DNA of 64,000 bases. Origin: JBBQIY01 sp964553035 (GTDB lineage Bacteria > Verrucomicrobiota > Kiritimatiellia > RFP12 > UBA3636). A model generated the notes under the pieces. That model saw only the letters and a list, made by a program, of their open reading frames with translations. It had not been told where the DNA came from and did no database searches. Of this stretch, positions 16,705 to 24,100 are shown piece after piece. Position 1 is the stretch's first letter, and the number at the start of each line of letters is the position of its first letter. The stretch spans positions 9,289-73,288 of the forward strand of contig CAZKJH010000001.1 of the NCBI GenBank assembly GCA_964553035.1. Reading direction: 5' to 3'. A program made the translations under genes and the position numbers.

Positions 16705-17634
16705 ATGGATACTCGAGGCTGGATCGATCTACAAGTAAACGGATTCATGGGCATTGATTTTTCACTGCCCGATCTGACACTGGACAAGGTGCGCCAGATG
16801 ACTGCGGAACTGGTTTCTCGCGGCACGTCAGCCTATTGTCCTACCCTCATTACGTGCGACCCTGCGATCTACGAACGCAACCTGCCGATTCTCGCGCAGG
16901 CTATGCGCGAACCAGATTTAGGAGAGCATATTGCGGGACTCCACATGGAAGGTCCATTCCTCGGTACAGCAAGCCGTGGAGCCCACCCGGCTCAATGGCT
17001 TGCAGCTCCAGATGCACGTCTCTTTGACAACTGGCAACGCCTTGCCAAAGGGGGCATCAGAATCCTCACGCTTGCACCTGAAGTCGATGGTGCAAGCGCA
17101 CTTATCCGTCATGTCACGTCACAGGGAGTCATTGTCTCATTAGGTCATCATCTGGCCGATGATGATTCGATCACGGGTGCTGTGGAAGCTGGAGCCTCGC
17201 TCTGCACCCATCTCGGCAATGGCATTGTCAACACCCTGCCACGCCACCCCAACCCGATTTGGACGCAACTCGCCAATGATTCACTCAACGCCATGTTTAT
17301 TGCAGACGGACATCATGTGCCACCTGCATTTCTACGCATCGCCTGGCGTGCTAAAGGCCGCGACCGCTTCATCGTCGCCAGTGATGCCGCCGCAATCGCA
17401 GGACTCCCCGTTGGCGACTATTTCTACATGGGCTCGCCAGTGGCGATTGAAGCGAGTGGAAGAATTGTCGTCAAAAACGGGGCTCCTTCAACATCCGCAA
17501 CGTTAGCCGGTTCATCCAGCACCATGGCGGACTGCATGAAGCATCTCGCATCTCTCGGCGACTGGACTCCGGATGATCTCATCCAGGTCGGTCGCAGAAA
17601 TCCGGCTCGTATGCTTGGCTATTCCGTCAAGTAG
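16705..17634 (+). CDS. nagA: N-acetylglucosamine-6-phosphate deacetylase, single-domain form
   Basis: 309 aa. The catalytic residues of NagA are all present: Q10-x-N12 in IDLQVNG, E82 in LHMEGPF, H148 in SLGHHLAD, H169 in CTHLGNG, and D227 in VASDAAAI. The family is usually about 380 aa with a small beta-sandwich built from both termini. Here both ends are missing: translation begins right at the barrel and ends at NPARMLGYSVK. No earlier in-frame start is available. Start is 2 bp after nagB stop, so it is translationally coupled. It removes the acetyl group from GlcNAc-6-P before NagB acts. Confidence 0.85.
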   Translation: MDTRGWIDLQVNGFMGIDFSLPDLTLDKVRQMTAELVSRGTSAYCPTLITCDPAIYERNLPILAQAMREPDLGEHIAGLHMEGPFLGTASRGAHPAQWLAAPDARLFDNWQRLAKGGIRILTLAPEVDGASALIRHVTSQGVIVSLGHHLADDDSITGAVEAGASLCTHLGNGIVNTLPRHPNPIWTQLANDSLNAMFIADGHHVPPAFLRIAWRAKGRDRFIVASDAAAIAGLPVGDYFYMGSPVAIEASGRIVVKNGAPSTSATLAGSSSTMADCMKHLASLGDWTPDDLIQVGRRNPARMLGYSVK

Positions 17635-17639
17635 ACGTA

Positions 17640-18728
17640 TCAGAATTGGCGCCCGATATACAGGCTGAATTCGCCGCCGTCCAGATCGTATTTGACCTTG
17701 TCCGATCCTACATGCAGGGATGGATCACTGAAGAGTTGCTCCCAGCCGATGCTGGCTCCTGCAAACCAATTCTCGGTGATGAGGTAGTCCACTCCGGCGG
17801 TGAGCAGAATGCCGGGTACGATAGTCGTTTTGTGCCGATTATCCGTGCGAGAATCCACGAGCCTTGTCGTTCCCGATCGATTGATGAACGTGACATTTTC
17901 GGTTCGCTCCACGTCCATATCGACAAGTTCTAGAACAGCTTGTGGGGATGCATAGATGCTCAACCGATGCGTCAGTGGCATAAACAACTCGACACCGAGC
18001 AAGCCGCGGAAGTGCCAAAACTCACTCTCAATCGCAATGCTGTCGACAAACGTTCCCTGATAAGACGAATGCAAGGATGAGGAAAGTGGTGTCGCAGGGA
18101 TAATAGGTCCGGCGTCTGTCGCCGACCCATATGTCCCCGAGTATGGCACATCCAAGGCATCATACGATCCACCAGCAGCCGAACCGTAATAGTCCAGATA
18201 AGTGTAGGTCTCCGTCATACGATACAGATTCTGTCCAGCCGAACGCCGAGTCTTCTGCGTGGTACTCGGGAACCAAGCCAGCCCGACCACGAGGTTCAGA
18301 TCAAGAACTGTTCTGGCGTTTGCCATGTTGTTCGAGTCTCCGGCATCTGTCCACGAATACAGTTGGCGGCGTGCCTTAATCTCGATACCGTTCGATTCGA
18401 AATCGTCTTCCGAGTTGCCGCCTTTGATGTCTGTGATCGTACCAACTGACTCTCCCCGGTCTATATGATAGGTCAGCGTCGGGTTGACTCCCCCGTTATA
18501 GTTATACTGGCTAGCGTTGTCTACACCCCAATTCCAAGTCATGCCGTAGCGCTCCGGATAAGGGCCGAAGAGCAAACCTGAGTCACCAGTCCACATGTCT
18601 GGACGCACATAGCCATCATCAAAATTCCGGTAAATGAATGCGGAACCATCGGGATACGTGAGCTCTATATCAGACCGTTGATTACGGGAACCGAGCAACA
18701 ATGAGGGAGCCGGACCACTCACGGACAT
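17640..18728 (-). CDS. Outer-membrane beta-barrel protein, cut from its leader by an in-frame stop
   Basis: 362 aa from the first ATG. The sequence alternates hydrophobic and polar residues with many aromatic positions and ends in a terminal Phe (SLYIGRQF), as in outer-membrane barrels. The region around FAGASIGWEQLFSDPSLHVG looks like a last barrel hairpin. The start ATG has no signal peptide and no RBS. The same frame continues upstream through a single TAA at 18741-18743 into a lipoprotein leader (18744-18917). The two pieces were probably one ~425-aa lipoprotein or barrel gene. Barrel family not recognised. Confidence 0.6.
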   Translation of the reverse strand: MSVSGPAPSLLLGSRNQRSDIELTYPDGSAFIYRNFDDGYVRPDMWTGDSGLLFGPYPERYGMTWNWGVDNASQYNYNGGVNPTLTYHIDRGESVGTITDIKGGNSEDDFESNGIEIKARRQLYSWTDAGDSNNMANARTVLDLNLVVGLAWFPSTTQKTRRSAGQNLYRMTETYTYLDYYGSAAGGSYDALDVPYSGTYGSATDAGPIIPATPLSSSLHSSYQGTFVDSIAIESEFWHFRGLLGVELFMPLTHRLSIYASPQAVLELVDMDVERTENVTFINRSGTTRLVDSRTDNRHKTTIVPGILLTAGVDYLITENWFAGASIGWEQLFSDPSLHVGSDKVKYDLDGGEFSLYIGRQF

Positions 18729-18740
18729 GCCACGACCGAA

Positions 18741-18917
18741 TTATGGCAAGAGTGATATCGCTTCTTGATGAGCAACTTCATCCCGTTCCTCTGATCTTAC
18801 TTCAGCTCCTGTCGGCGGAGCTGATTCTAACTGCGGATGCATGCAACCAGCCAGAGCCAACGAGCCAACCCCAGCGATCCCGACGATACTAAAAAATAGA
18901 ACGCTTTTGATTTTCAT
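18741..18917 (-). CDS. Lipoprotein leader peptide ORF, in frame with the downstream barrel gene
   Basis: 58 codons with AAGAGGAG 6 bases before the ATG. The N-terminus is a lipoprotein signal (MKIKSVLFF..., lipobox LALAGC with Cys25), followed by about 33 residues and then TAA. The ATG of the barrel gene lies 4 codons beyond that stop in the same frame. It is either the 5' part of a gene broken by a nonsense codon, a genuine small lipoprotein, or a sequencing error. The RBS and promoter region are shared with the surface-repeat gene through a 142-bp duplicated upstream sequence. Confidence 0.6.
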   Translation of the reverse strand: MKIKSVLFFSIVGIAGVGSLALAGCMHPQLESAPPTGAEVRSEERDEVAHQEAISLLP

Positions 18918-18920
18918 TAG

Positions 18921-19062
18921 TATTCTCCTCTTACTTATGATTGACGTGATAAACCCTTGTCCAAGGATTGTATCTGGTGTCTTTTTATGTGCCTGATTCT
19001 ACGCAAAAGGAAGTATGCCCACTATGGGGTCAAACCCTACACCGGAGCAACCTGAAGTTACA
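18921..19062 (-). repeat. 142-bp duplicated upstream region, copy 1
   Basis: Matches 19645-19786 with two mismatches by eye (C/T context at 'gcccactatgg' against 'gcccgctatgg', and 'cctgaagtt' against 'cctgtagtt'). It ends on the gene side with the RBS AAGAGGAG for the lipoprotein leader. Its far end also contains half of an inverted repeat, GGAGCAAC (19044-19051) with GTTGCTCC (19073-19080), just after the end of the surface-repeat gene. Confidence 0.92.
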
Positions 19063-19103
19063 GGCAAGTGGTGTTGCTCCCGTGAGTGCCCCATCGTTGA
19101 AAC

Positions 19104-19640
19104 TTAGAACCTCCAGTTAAGGAAAACCATGCCGGGTGCCAACCCGTCGGGCAGATCGTCGAACCAATTATTTTGAGGCAGAATATTGATAAGACCAATC
19201 TGCACTCCGTTATCCGCTGTATCGGCAAAGTTAACGACTCCGAACTGCAATCCGGTCAGATGACCCGCATAGTTCACCCAGCCTGATTGAAGGCCTCTCA
19301 TTGAACCCTCTGTGTAGTTGACGAACCCAGCTTGCCAGCCGAGGAAATCACCTGTGTTGTAATTGACCGGTGCCCACTGCACACCCCTATAGGAATCGGC
19401 ATAATTGAGGAGGATGCCCCAGCTCACGCCTACGCTGTCGCCTGTAGAGCCGTTCACAATGCCCAAGGCCAGCGCCTTCTGCGGATTCTCACCCCAGAGG
19501 CTGAGCGCCAGCCCGTTGACCTCCTCGTTTCGGTCGAATAGGGCGGCATCTGGGGTAATGCTAACCTGAATGGGCGTACTGGCCATCGCGCTGCTCGCGC
19601 CGATGATCACGGTCGCTAGAACTGCTAATGTTTTTTTCAT
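19104..19640 (-). CDS. Exported surface-repeat protein (LA_2272-like repeats)
   Basis: 178 aa, AAGAGGAG before the ATG, signal peptide MKKTLAVLATVIIGASSAMA. The mature part contains about five short repeats built around a G-x-Q-x-G/A-x-VNY/NFA pattern, for example LGWQAGFVNYTEG, GLQSGWVNYAG and GLQFGVVNFA. This resembles the LA_2272-type surface repeat described in Leptospira (from memory). It ends with an aromatic residue (VFLNWRF), compatible with an outer-membrane location. Its 142-bp upstream region is nearly identical to that of the neighbouring lipoprotein gene. Confidence 0.75.
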   Translation of the reverse strand: MKKTLAVLATVIIGASSAMASTPIQVSITPDAALFDRNEEVNGLALSLWGENPQKALALGIVNGSTGDSVGVSWGILLNYADSYRGVQWAPVNYNTGDFLGWQAGFVNYTEGSMRGLQSGWVNYAGHLTGLQFGVVNFADTADNGVQIGLINILPQNNWFDDLPDGLAPGMVFLNWRF

Positions 19641-19644
19641 GATG

Positions 19645-19786
19645 TATTCTCCTCTTACTTATGATTGACGTGATAAACCCTTGTCCAAGGATTGTATCTG
19701 GTGTCTTTTTATGTGCCTGATTCTACGCAAAAGGAAGTATGCCCGCTATGGGGTCAAACCCTACACCGGAGCAACCTGTAGTTACA
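19645..19786 (-). repeat. 142-bp duplicated upstream region, copy 2
   Basis: Partner of 18921-19062, offset 724 bp in direct orientation. Here it lies just upstream of the surface-repeat gene and carries its RBS. The far end includes CCTGTAGTTACAGTACAGG, a weak inverted repeat. Probably holds a shared promoter and 5' UTR, which would give both surface genes the same control. Confidence 0.92.
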
Positions 19787-19935
19787 GTACAGGATTTCTT
19801 GAAGTGCGTCCCCTGATTTTCTCTTTGATTTTCTCTGGAGACAACTGGAAAATAGTCTGGCGAGAAAACGACGGGCACTCACAAGACAACGGAATCAACT
19901 CAGATTTCCCGAGAACTCAGGAAGTCTGAGGGTAG

Positions 19936-20511
19936 TCAATTGCACATGGCAACAAGGTCAACCATGTCGACGGTATTCCAACCGGGTTGCTTGAGCAGAT
20001 GCAGGAGCAGTGTTGCGCAGGCAACGGCATCGTAAAGCGCATCGTGCGCGGCGCGACCGGGGCAGCGTGATGACACGGCTCCACCGAGCTTGAATACGGC
20101 AAGCAAATCCTCAAGTGCATACGACGGCAGACCCGGCCAGGCGGCACGCGACAGCGTGAGTGTATCCACCCACGGTTCCAGCACATGCAGGGGCGATGCC
20201 GTGCCGAGAACCGAACGTTCCGTCCCGACGTTGTGCGCTACCAGCACAGAGCCTACCAACCTGGGCGTAATCACGCGCCAAAGTTCTTGCATTGTCGGAG
20301 CAATCGCAATTTTAGGGCGGAGCTGAGCATGACGTCCCGGTGCATATTTATTGAAGGGTCGCTCGCCCACATTGATGAGACTATCAAAAAGCTCCTCACC
20401 GATCTCCCCTCGACAAATCGGTGCCAACCCGATCTGCCACGGTTCATTTCGGTAGCCTGGCACAGACCCGGTTGTCTCGAAGTCTAGGGCAACGGCATTG
20501 AGGCATGTCAT
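19936..20511 (-). CDS. 3'-5' exonuclease, DEDDh (DnaQ-like) family
   Basis: 191 aa. ExoI motif: VALDFETTG with D10 and E12. ExoIII motif: HDALYDAVA with H156 and D161, so the DEDDh type. In ExoII the usual Asp is replaced, the segment reading VAHNVGTERSVL, with E98 near that position; whether this lowers activity is uncertain. It is the last gene of the leftward TolC / zinc-ribbon / HlyD operon, starting 4 bp after the HlyD-like stop. Its link to that operon is unexplained. Confidence 0.85.
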   Translation of the reverse strand: MTCLNAVALDFETTGSVPGYRNEPWQIGLAPICRGEIGEELFDSLINVGERPFNKYAPGRHAQLRPKIAIAPTMQELWRVITPRLVGSVLVAHNVGTERSVLGTASPLHVLEPWVDTLTLSRAAWPGLPSYALEDLLAVFKLGGAVSSRCPGRAAHDALYDAVACATLLLHLLKQPGWNTVDMVDLVAMCN

Positions 20512-20515
20512 CGAA

Positions 20516-21565
20516 TCAAGGTTCCAGAATATGCATCCAGATGGAAGCTTTTCCTAAGCGAATCCGCGCTTCAACGCTTGTGCCCGGCGGAATAACTTCG
20601 CCTTCGAGATCGAGGTCGCAATAGACGACGCGATAGTTGTTCCCGCCATCGCCTTCGACAACGGGGCGCATAAAGGCGACCTTGCCAGGGAAGCGGCGGG
20701 GAATGATGGTCTTGTGGGTGCCAAGGCGCGCCTGCACACCTTGTCCCACCTTCACGCGAGCGGCATAGCGCTCGGACACGCGGATCTTCATCGTATTGAC
20801 TTCGCCAACGAAAATTTCAAAGAGAACCATGTCCGGACGAATCACTTCGCCGGGATAGAACGTGTAACGCATCACACGACCCGCTATCGGCGCGAGGATC
20901 GTGCGTTGTTCCATCGCCACCCTCGTCCGTTCGGCCACTTCGCGTAGTGATTCAACCTTCTGGCGTAGCATCAGCAGTTGCTTTTGCACAACCGTCATGT
21001 CGATTTCCTTGAGTGCCCTCAGCGACTCCTCACTTTTACTCACGGCAAATTCATCGTTGGAAAGCTGGCGACCCGAGGTCAAGGATTTTTCAAAAAGCTG
21101 GCGTGTCATCTCAAGACTTTTGCGGGAATGTTCGAGCTCCATTTCAGCAGCCTTGACTGAATTTTGATGCCGGACCAACGCATCAACCGCTTCGACTTCC
21201 CGGTAGGCAATTTCTGCTTCGGCTTCAGCCACCTTGGCCTTGGCCTCATCGTACACAGCCTTCTCTGTCCTGTCATCCAGTCGCATCAGAACATCGCCAG
21301 CCTGAACTTCGTCGCCAGAGGAATGCACAATTTCTGCCACACGTCCTTCAATGGTAGAACGCACCTCAGCATAACCAGTCGTCGTTGAATAGCCGTTCGC
21401 GTAGGCATACTTCGGAAGCTGAATGAACTGGCCACTCAGACCGATCACAGTCAATATGATCAGCAGTGCTTGAAGAATACGCATCCGCTTGCTCTTCCTC
21501 TCGAAAGCGGTGTCAGGCGGTTTCTGTCCTGTTGTCGTTCTAATGTCTCCCATAACCCGTTCCAT
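20516..21565 (-). CDS. HlyD-family periplasmic adaptor (membrane fusion) protein
   Basis: 349 aa. One N-terminal membrane segment at about residues 28-50 (RILQALLIILTVIGLSGQFI), a lipoyl/biotinyl-like half (STIEGRVAEIVHSSGDEVQAGDVLMRLDD), a long coiled coil with Glu/Lys-rich sequence from about 110 to 220, then the second lipoyl half (TILAPIAGRVMRYTFYPGEVI) and a beta domain. Such adaptors join an inner-membrane pump to TolC. A TolC homologue is two genes upstream, but no ABC, RND or MFS pump is in the operon. The start lies 3 bp after the zinc-ribbon gene stop. Confidence 0.88.
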   Translation of the reverse strand: MERVMGDIRTTTGQKPPDTAFERKSKRMRILQALLIILTVIGLSGQFIQLPKYAYANGYSTTTGYAEVRSTIEGRVAEIVHSSGDEVQAGDVLMRLDDRTEKAVYDEAKAKVAEAEAEIAYREVEAVDALVRHQNSVKAAEMELEHSRKSLEMTRQLFEKSLTSGRQLSNDEFAVSKSEESLRALKEIDMTVVQKQLLMLRQKVESLREVAERTRVAMEQRTILAPIAGRVMRYTFYPGEVIRPDMVLFEIFVGEVNTMKIRVSERYAARVKVGQGVQARLGTHKTIIPRRFPGKVAFMRPVVEGDGGNNYRVVYCDLDLEGEVIPPGTSVEARIRLGKASIWMHILEP

Positions 21566-21568
21566 CTC

Positions 21569-22378
21569 CTATTTCTGGACTTTCAAAAAATCTTTTGGTA
21601 GTGCGCGCATGCCGTTTGCTTCGCCGCGGTAGCGCTTCACGCACAAGTTGCACGTATCGCAATCACGTTCATAGCAGTTGCGGTGTATTCGTGATGGATA
21701 CATTTTTCGGAACGCCTCATAGCAGTCATCGCTACATAAACAGTAGCGCTCTTGAGTCGTACCGAAAGCGGCCTGAACAAGATGAAAGCCATCGGCGTCC
21801 GGATCGGTATCTTTACCACACCAGCCACAGGCAATGCTCATGCGGTCGCGAAGGCTACGCTCACGCTCCTTGAGTTCCGCATCGCTCCAGACATATTCAA
21901 CCCAAAGCACGGCATGGGGTGGAAATGTGGCAAAAACTGTTTCTCCGCGCAATAAAATAATCACGCCATCCTTAACCGTGTAGGCGGAATCACCATCCAC
22001 GGGCTCCCCTCCTCCTATGAGGTGTACTTTCACACCGCCAGTTTTTGGGGTAGACCACGAACTCCAGCCGCAGGAATCACAAACTGACACAAAAAGATGT
22101 TGCCGTAAGGCATCGCCGCATTGTGGACAGCGTCCGCGCTGCAAAATGTGAAGACGTTTCAGCGAATGTTCAGCGGCCGATCTGACTTCTTTTGCAGCCG
22201 TCTTCTGAGAACGCTCTACCATGTTATCTTCGCTGATAACGCGTAGATCTTCCTCTAGTCTTTCCTGGTCTTGATCCTGAAAAAGAATATCGGATGGGAT
22301 GCCCGCAAGCGTATCAGTTGGTGTTGCAAGCGGTGTACTGTCTCTAGCAAATAATTTTTTCAATGCTTCAAAAGCCAT
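21569..22378 (-). CDS. Cysteine-rich zinc-ribbon protein of unknown function, in a TolC/HlyD operon
   Basis: 269 aa. No known enzyme domain was recognised. It has a zinc-ribbon-like pair CPQC...CDSC at C84, C87, C100, C103, then a second set: C184/C187 (CGWC), C213/C215/C219, and C235/C240/C243/C246 (CYERDCDTCNLC). The N-terminal ~80 residues are charged and look helical. No signal peptide or membrane segment, so probably cytoplasmic. It sits between tolC (3 bp upstream) and hlyD (3 bp downstream), so it is co-translated with an export system. A role as export chaperone, regulator or cargo-related factor is possible, but nothing proves it. Confidence 0.65.
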   Translation of the reverse strand: MAFEALKKLFARDSTPLATPTDTLAGIPSDILFQDQDQERLEEDLRVISEDNMVERSQKTAAKEVRSAAEHSLKRLHILQRGRCPQCGDALRQHLFVSVCDSCGWSSWSTPKTGGVKVHLIGGGEPVDGDSAYTVKDGVIILLRGETVFATFPPHAVLWVEYVWSDAELKERERSLRDRMSIACGWCGKDTDPDADGFHLVQAAFGTTQERYCLCSDDCYEAFRKMYPSRIHRNCYERDCDTCNLCVKRYRGEANGMRALPKDFLKVQK

Positions 22379-22381
22379 TGT

Positions 22382-23965
22382 TCACTCTCCTTCCTTCTCT
22401 GCCGATACTTCCTCATAGCGCACTTCCTGCGAAGCGATGATACCAACAGGATTTTGTCCCGCAGCATAAACCAACTGCACCAGTGCATCGGCAACCGTTC
22501 CGGCAACAGAAATGCCGCGTCGGGTTGCTGATGTTAAATCTTTCTGAGCGTCGAGCACATTTCGGCTCGTCCCTTCACCGAGATTAAAACGTGATTCTTC
22601 GGAGGCCAGCGTCTGGCGGGCCTCCTCAATGGCAGAAGAGGCCAGTTCGAGTCTTCCACAAGCACTCGCAAATACGGTGTGCGCCCGCGCCAGTGAAGCG
22701 AGAACTTCATTCTGGACAACCTGCAATTCCGCTAAAGCCGCTTCCATTCCTGCCTTCGCTACGGCGACATCAGACCGGACACCGCGCTTATCCAGTGATC
22801 GCTTCCAGAGTATCCCGACCTCAAAAACTTCATTATTGCTTGACTCGATCGCATCTCTGCCCACGAATCCTGAATCGGTCTCGCCACGCCACCCAAAGCC
22901 CGCAGAAACATCGAGCGAATCCTTTGCTTTTTCCATTGCCAGCGACAACTCGGTTCTTGCGGCTTCAAACGTCGCCAGAGCGGAAAGACAAAGGGGATGG
23001 CGTTGCAGGACTTCATCAGACGAGAAGGCAAGCTCTCTGAACTCGGTGATGGCCGCCGCCATCGAAAGAATCGCATTCGTTGCGTTCGCGGACGTCAGCA
23101 CAACCGAGCTGCCCGCCGCTTGAAGTCCCAACCGCTCGCGGAGCGTTTCGAGTCCTGACGCGACATTCTGTTGCGCTTCCTGCAATTCTTCTTTGCGCAA
23201 AGCAACCTCATACTTCGTCGGAAAAACCTGATAGCCAGCAACGTCCTTCAGCTCGGCCCGTTGAGACGTCTGCTCATAGAGTTTTTCCGCACGCCGGACG
23301 GCACTCTCAACAGCCTGCTTGTCGGAGATGCCGCGCAGATAGCCAATCCAAGCCAGAAGAGCATCGCGCCCAACAACACACTGCATATTTTCGCGTTCAG
23401 CAGAATCAATCAGAGCCATCGCCTGCAGCTTCGAAAATTCGTGACGATGGAGACCGTACTTGAAGTCACGTAAGAGCGGCATTCGAGCTCTTGCTCCGAC
23501 CGCGGTTTGGCGGAGATCGGAACCGTTCCCAGAGTCCGATTCGGTCAGCACCCGTTCGGCTGCACCGGCACCTGCGTAGATTCCCCCGCCAACCGGTGCC
23601 TCAACACCGCCACTGAACGTCACCGCATCGGCAGGAGACACGCGTGAAAGTGAAATTCCTTGCATGTCGTCTGGACCCTTTGCGTAACCTGTAGAGGCAC
23701 TCAGCACGGGTGAGTTGAAAAAATAACCAAGACCATCAGCACGGTAGCCTGAAGCCTGCTCTCGCATCTTAGCGGCCATGACGGATGGATGCAACTCGAC
23801 AGCAGTGACAACATGGGTTGCAAAAACAGCATCGAATGTACTGGGAACGACGACCGGCAGGGCAAGAGAATCCATGGCCCCAAGAGCAAACAGGACAAAA
23901 ACCGCCGATAGGCGCTGGAAAGCGCGATATCCATTAACTCTCAGTTCATCAGGTATGGGAATCAT
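22382..23965 (-). CDS. TolC-family outer-membrane efflux protein
   Basis: 527 aa with an N-terminal hydrophobic signal region (RLSAVFVLFALGAMDSLALPV). Two OEP-like halves, each with a beta hairpin and long helices, are suggested by repeats such as ALLAWIGYLRGISDKQAVESA and the later LARAHTVFASACGRLELASSA and NLGEGTSRNVLDAQKDL, the last being the classic OEP end motif. It forms the outer-membrane channel of a tripartite system. First gene of a four-gene leftward operon with very short gaps. No strong RBS is visible. Confidence 0.88.
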   Translation of the reverse strand: MIPIPDELRVNGYRAFQRLSAVFVLFALGAMDSLALPVVVPSTFDAVFATHVVTAVELHPSVMAAKMREQASGYRADGLGYFFNSPVLSASTGYAKGPDDMQGISLSRVSPADAVTFSGGVEAPVGGGIYAGAGAAERVLTESDSGNGSDLRQTAVGARARMPLLRDFKYGLHRHEFSKLQAMALIDSAERENMQCVVGRDALLAWIGYLRGISDKQAVESAVRRAEKLYEQTSQRAELKDVAGYQVFPTKYEVALRKEELQEAQQNVASGLETLRERLGLQAAGSSVVLTSANATNAILSMAAAITEFRELAFSSDEVLQRHPLCLSALATFEAARTELSLAMEKAKDSLDVSAGFGWRGETDSGFVGRDAIESSNNEVFEVGILWKRSLDKRGVRSDVAVAKAGMEAALAELQVVQNEVLASLARAHTVFASACGRLELASSAIEEARQTLASEESRFNLGEGTSRNVLDAQKDLTSATRRGISVAGTVADALVQLVYAAGQNPVGIIASQEVRYEEVSAEKEGE

Positions 23966-24100
23966 ATCTCGTTAGGGGAAGTTGGGTGAAGCAAAACGGT
24001 CGTGCAGTCCAAAACTAAACCTTATTCTCGCTGCGTAATGAAGAGTAGGATGTTCTATTCCCATAAATGAAGCAAGCCCAAAATGTAACCTTGAATAGAA

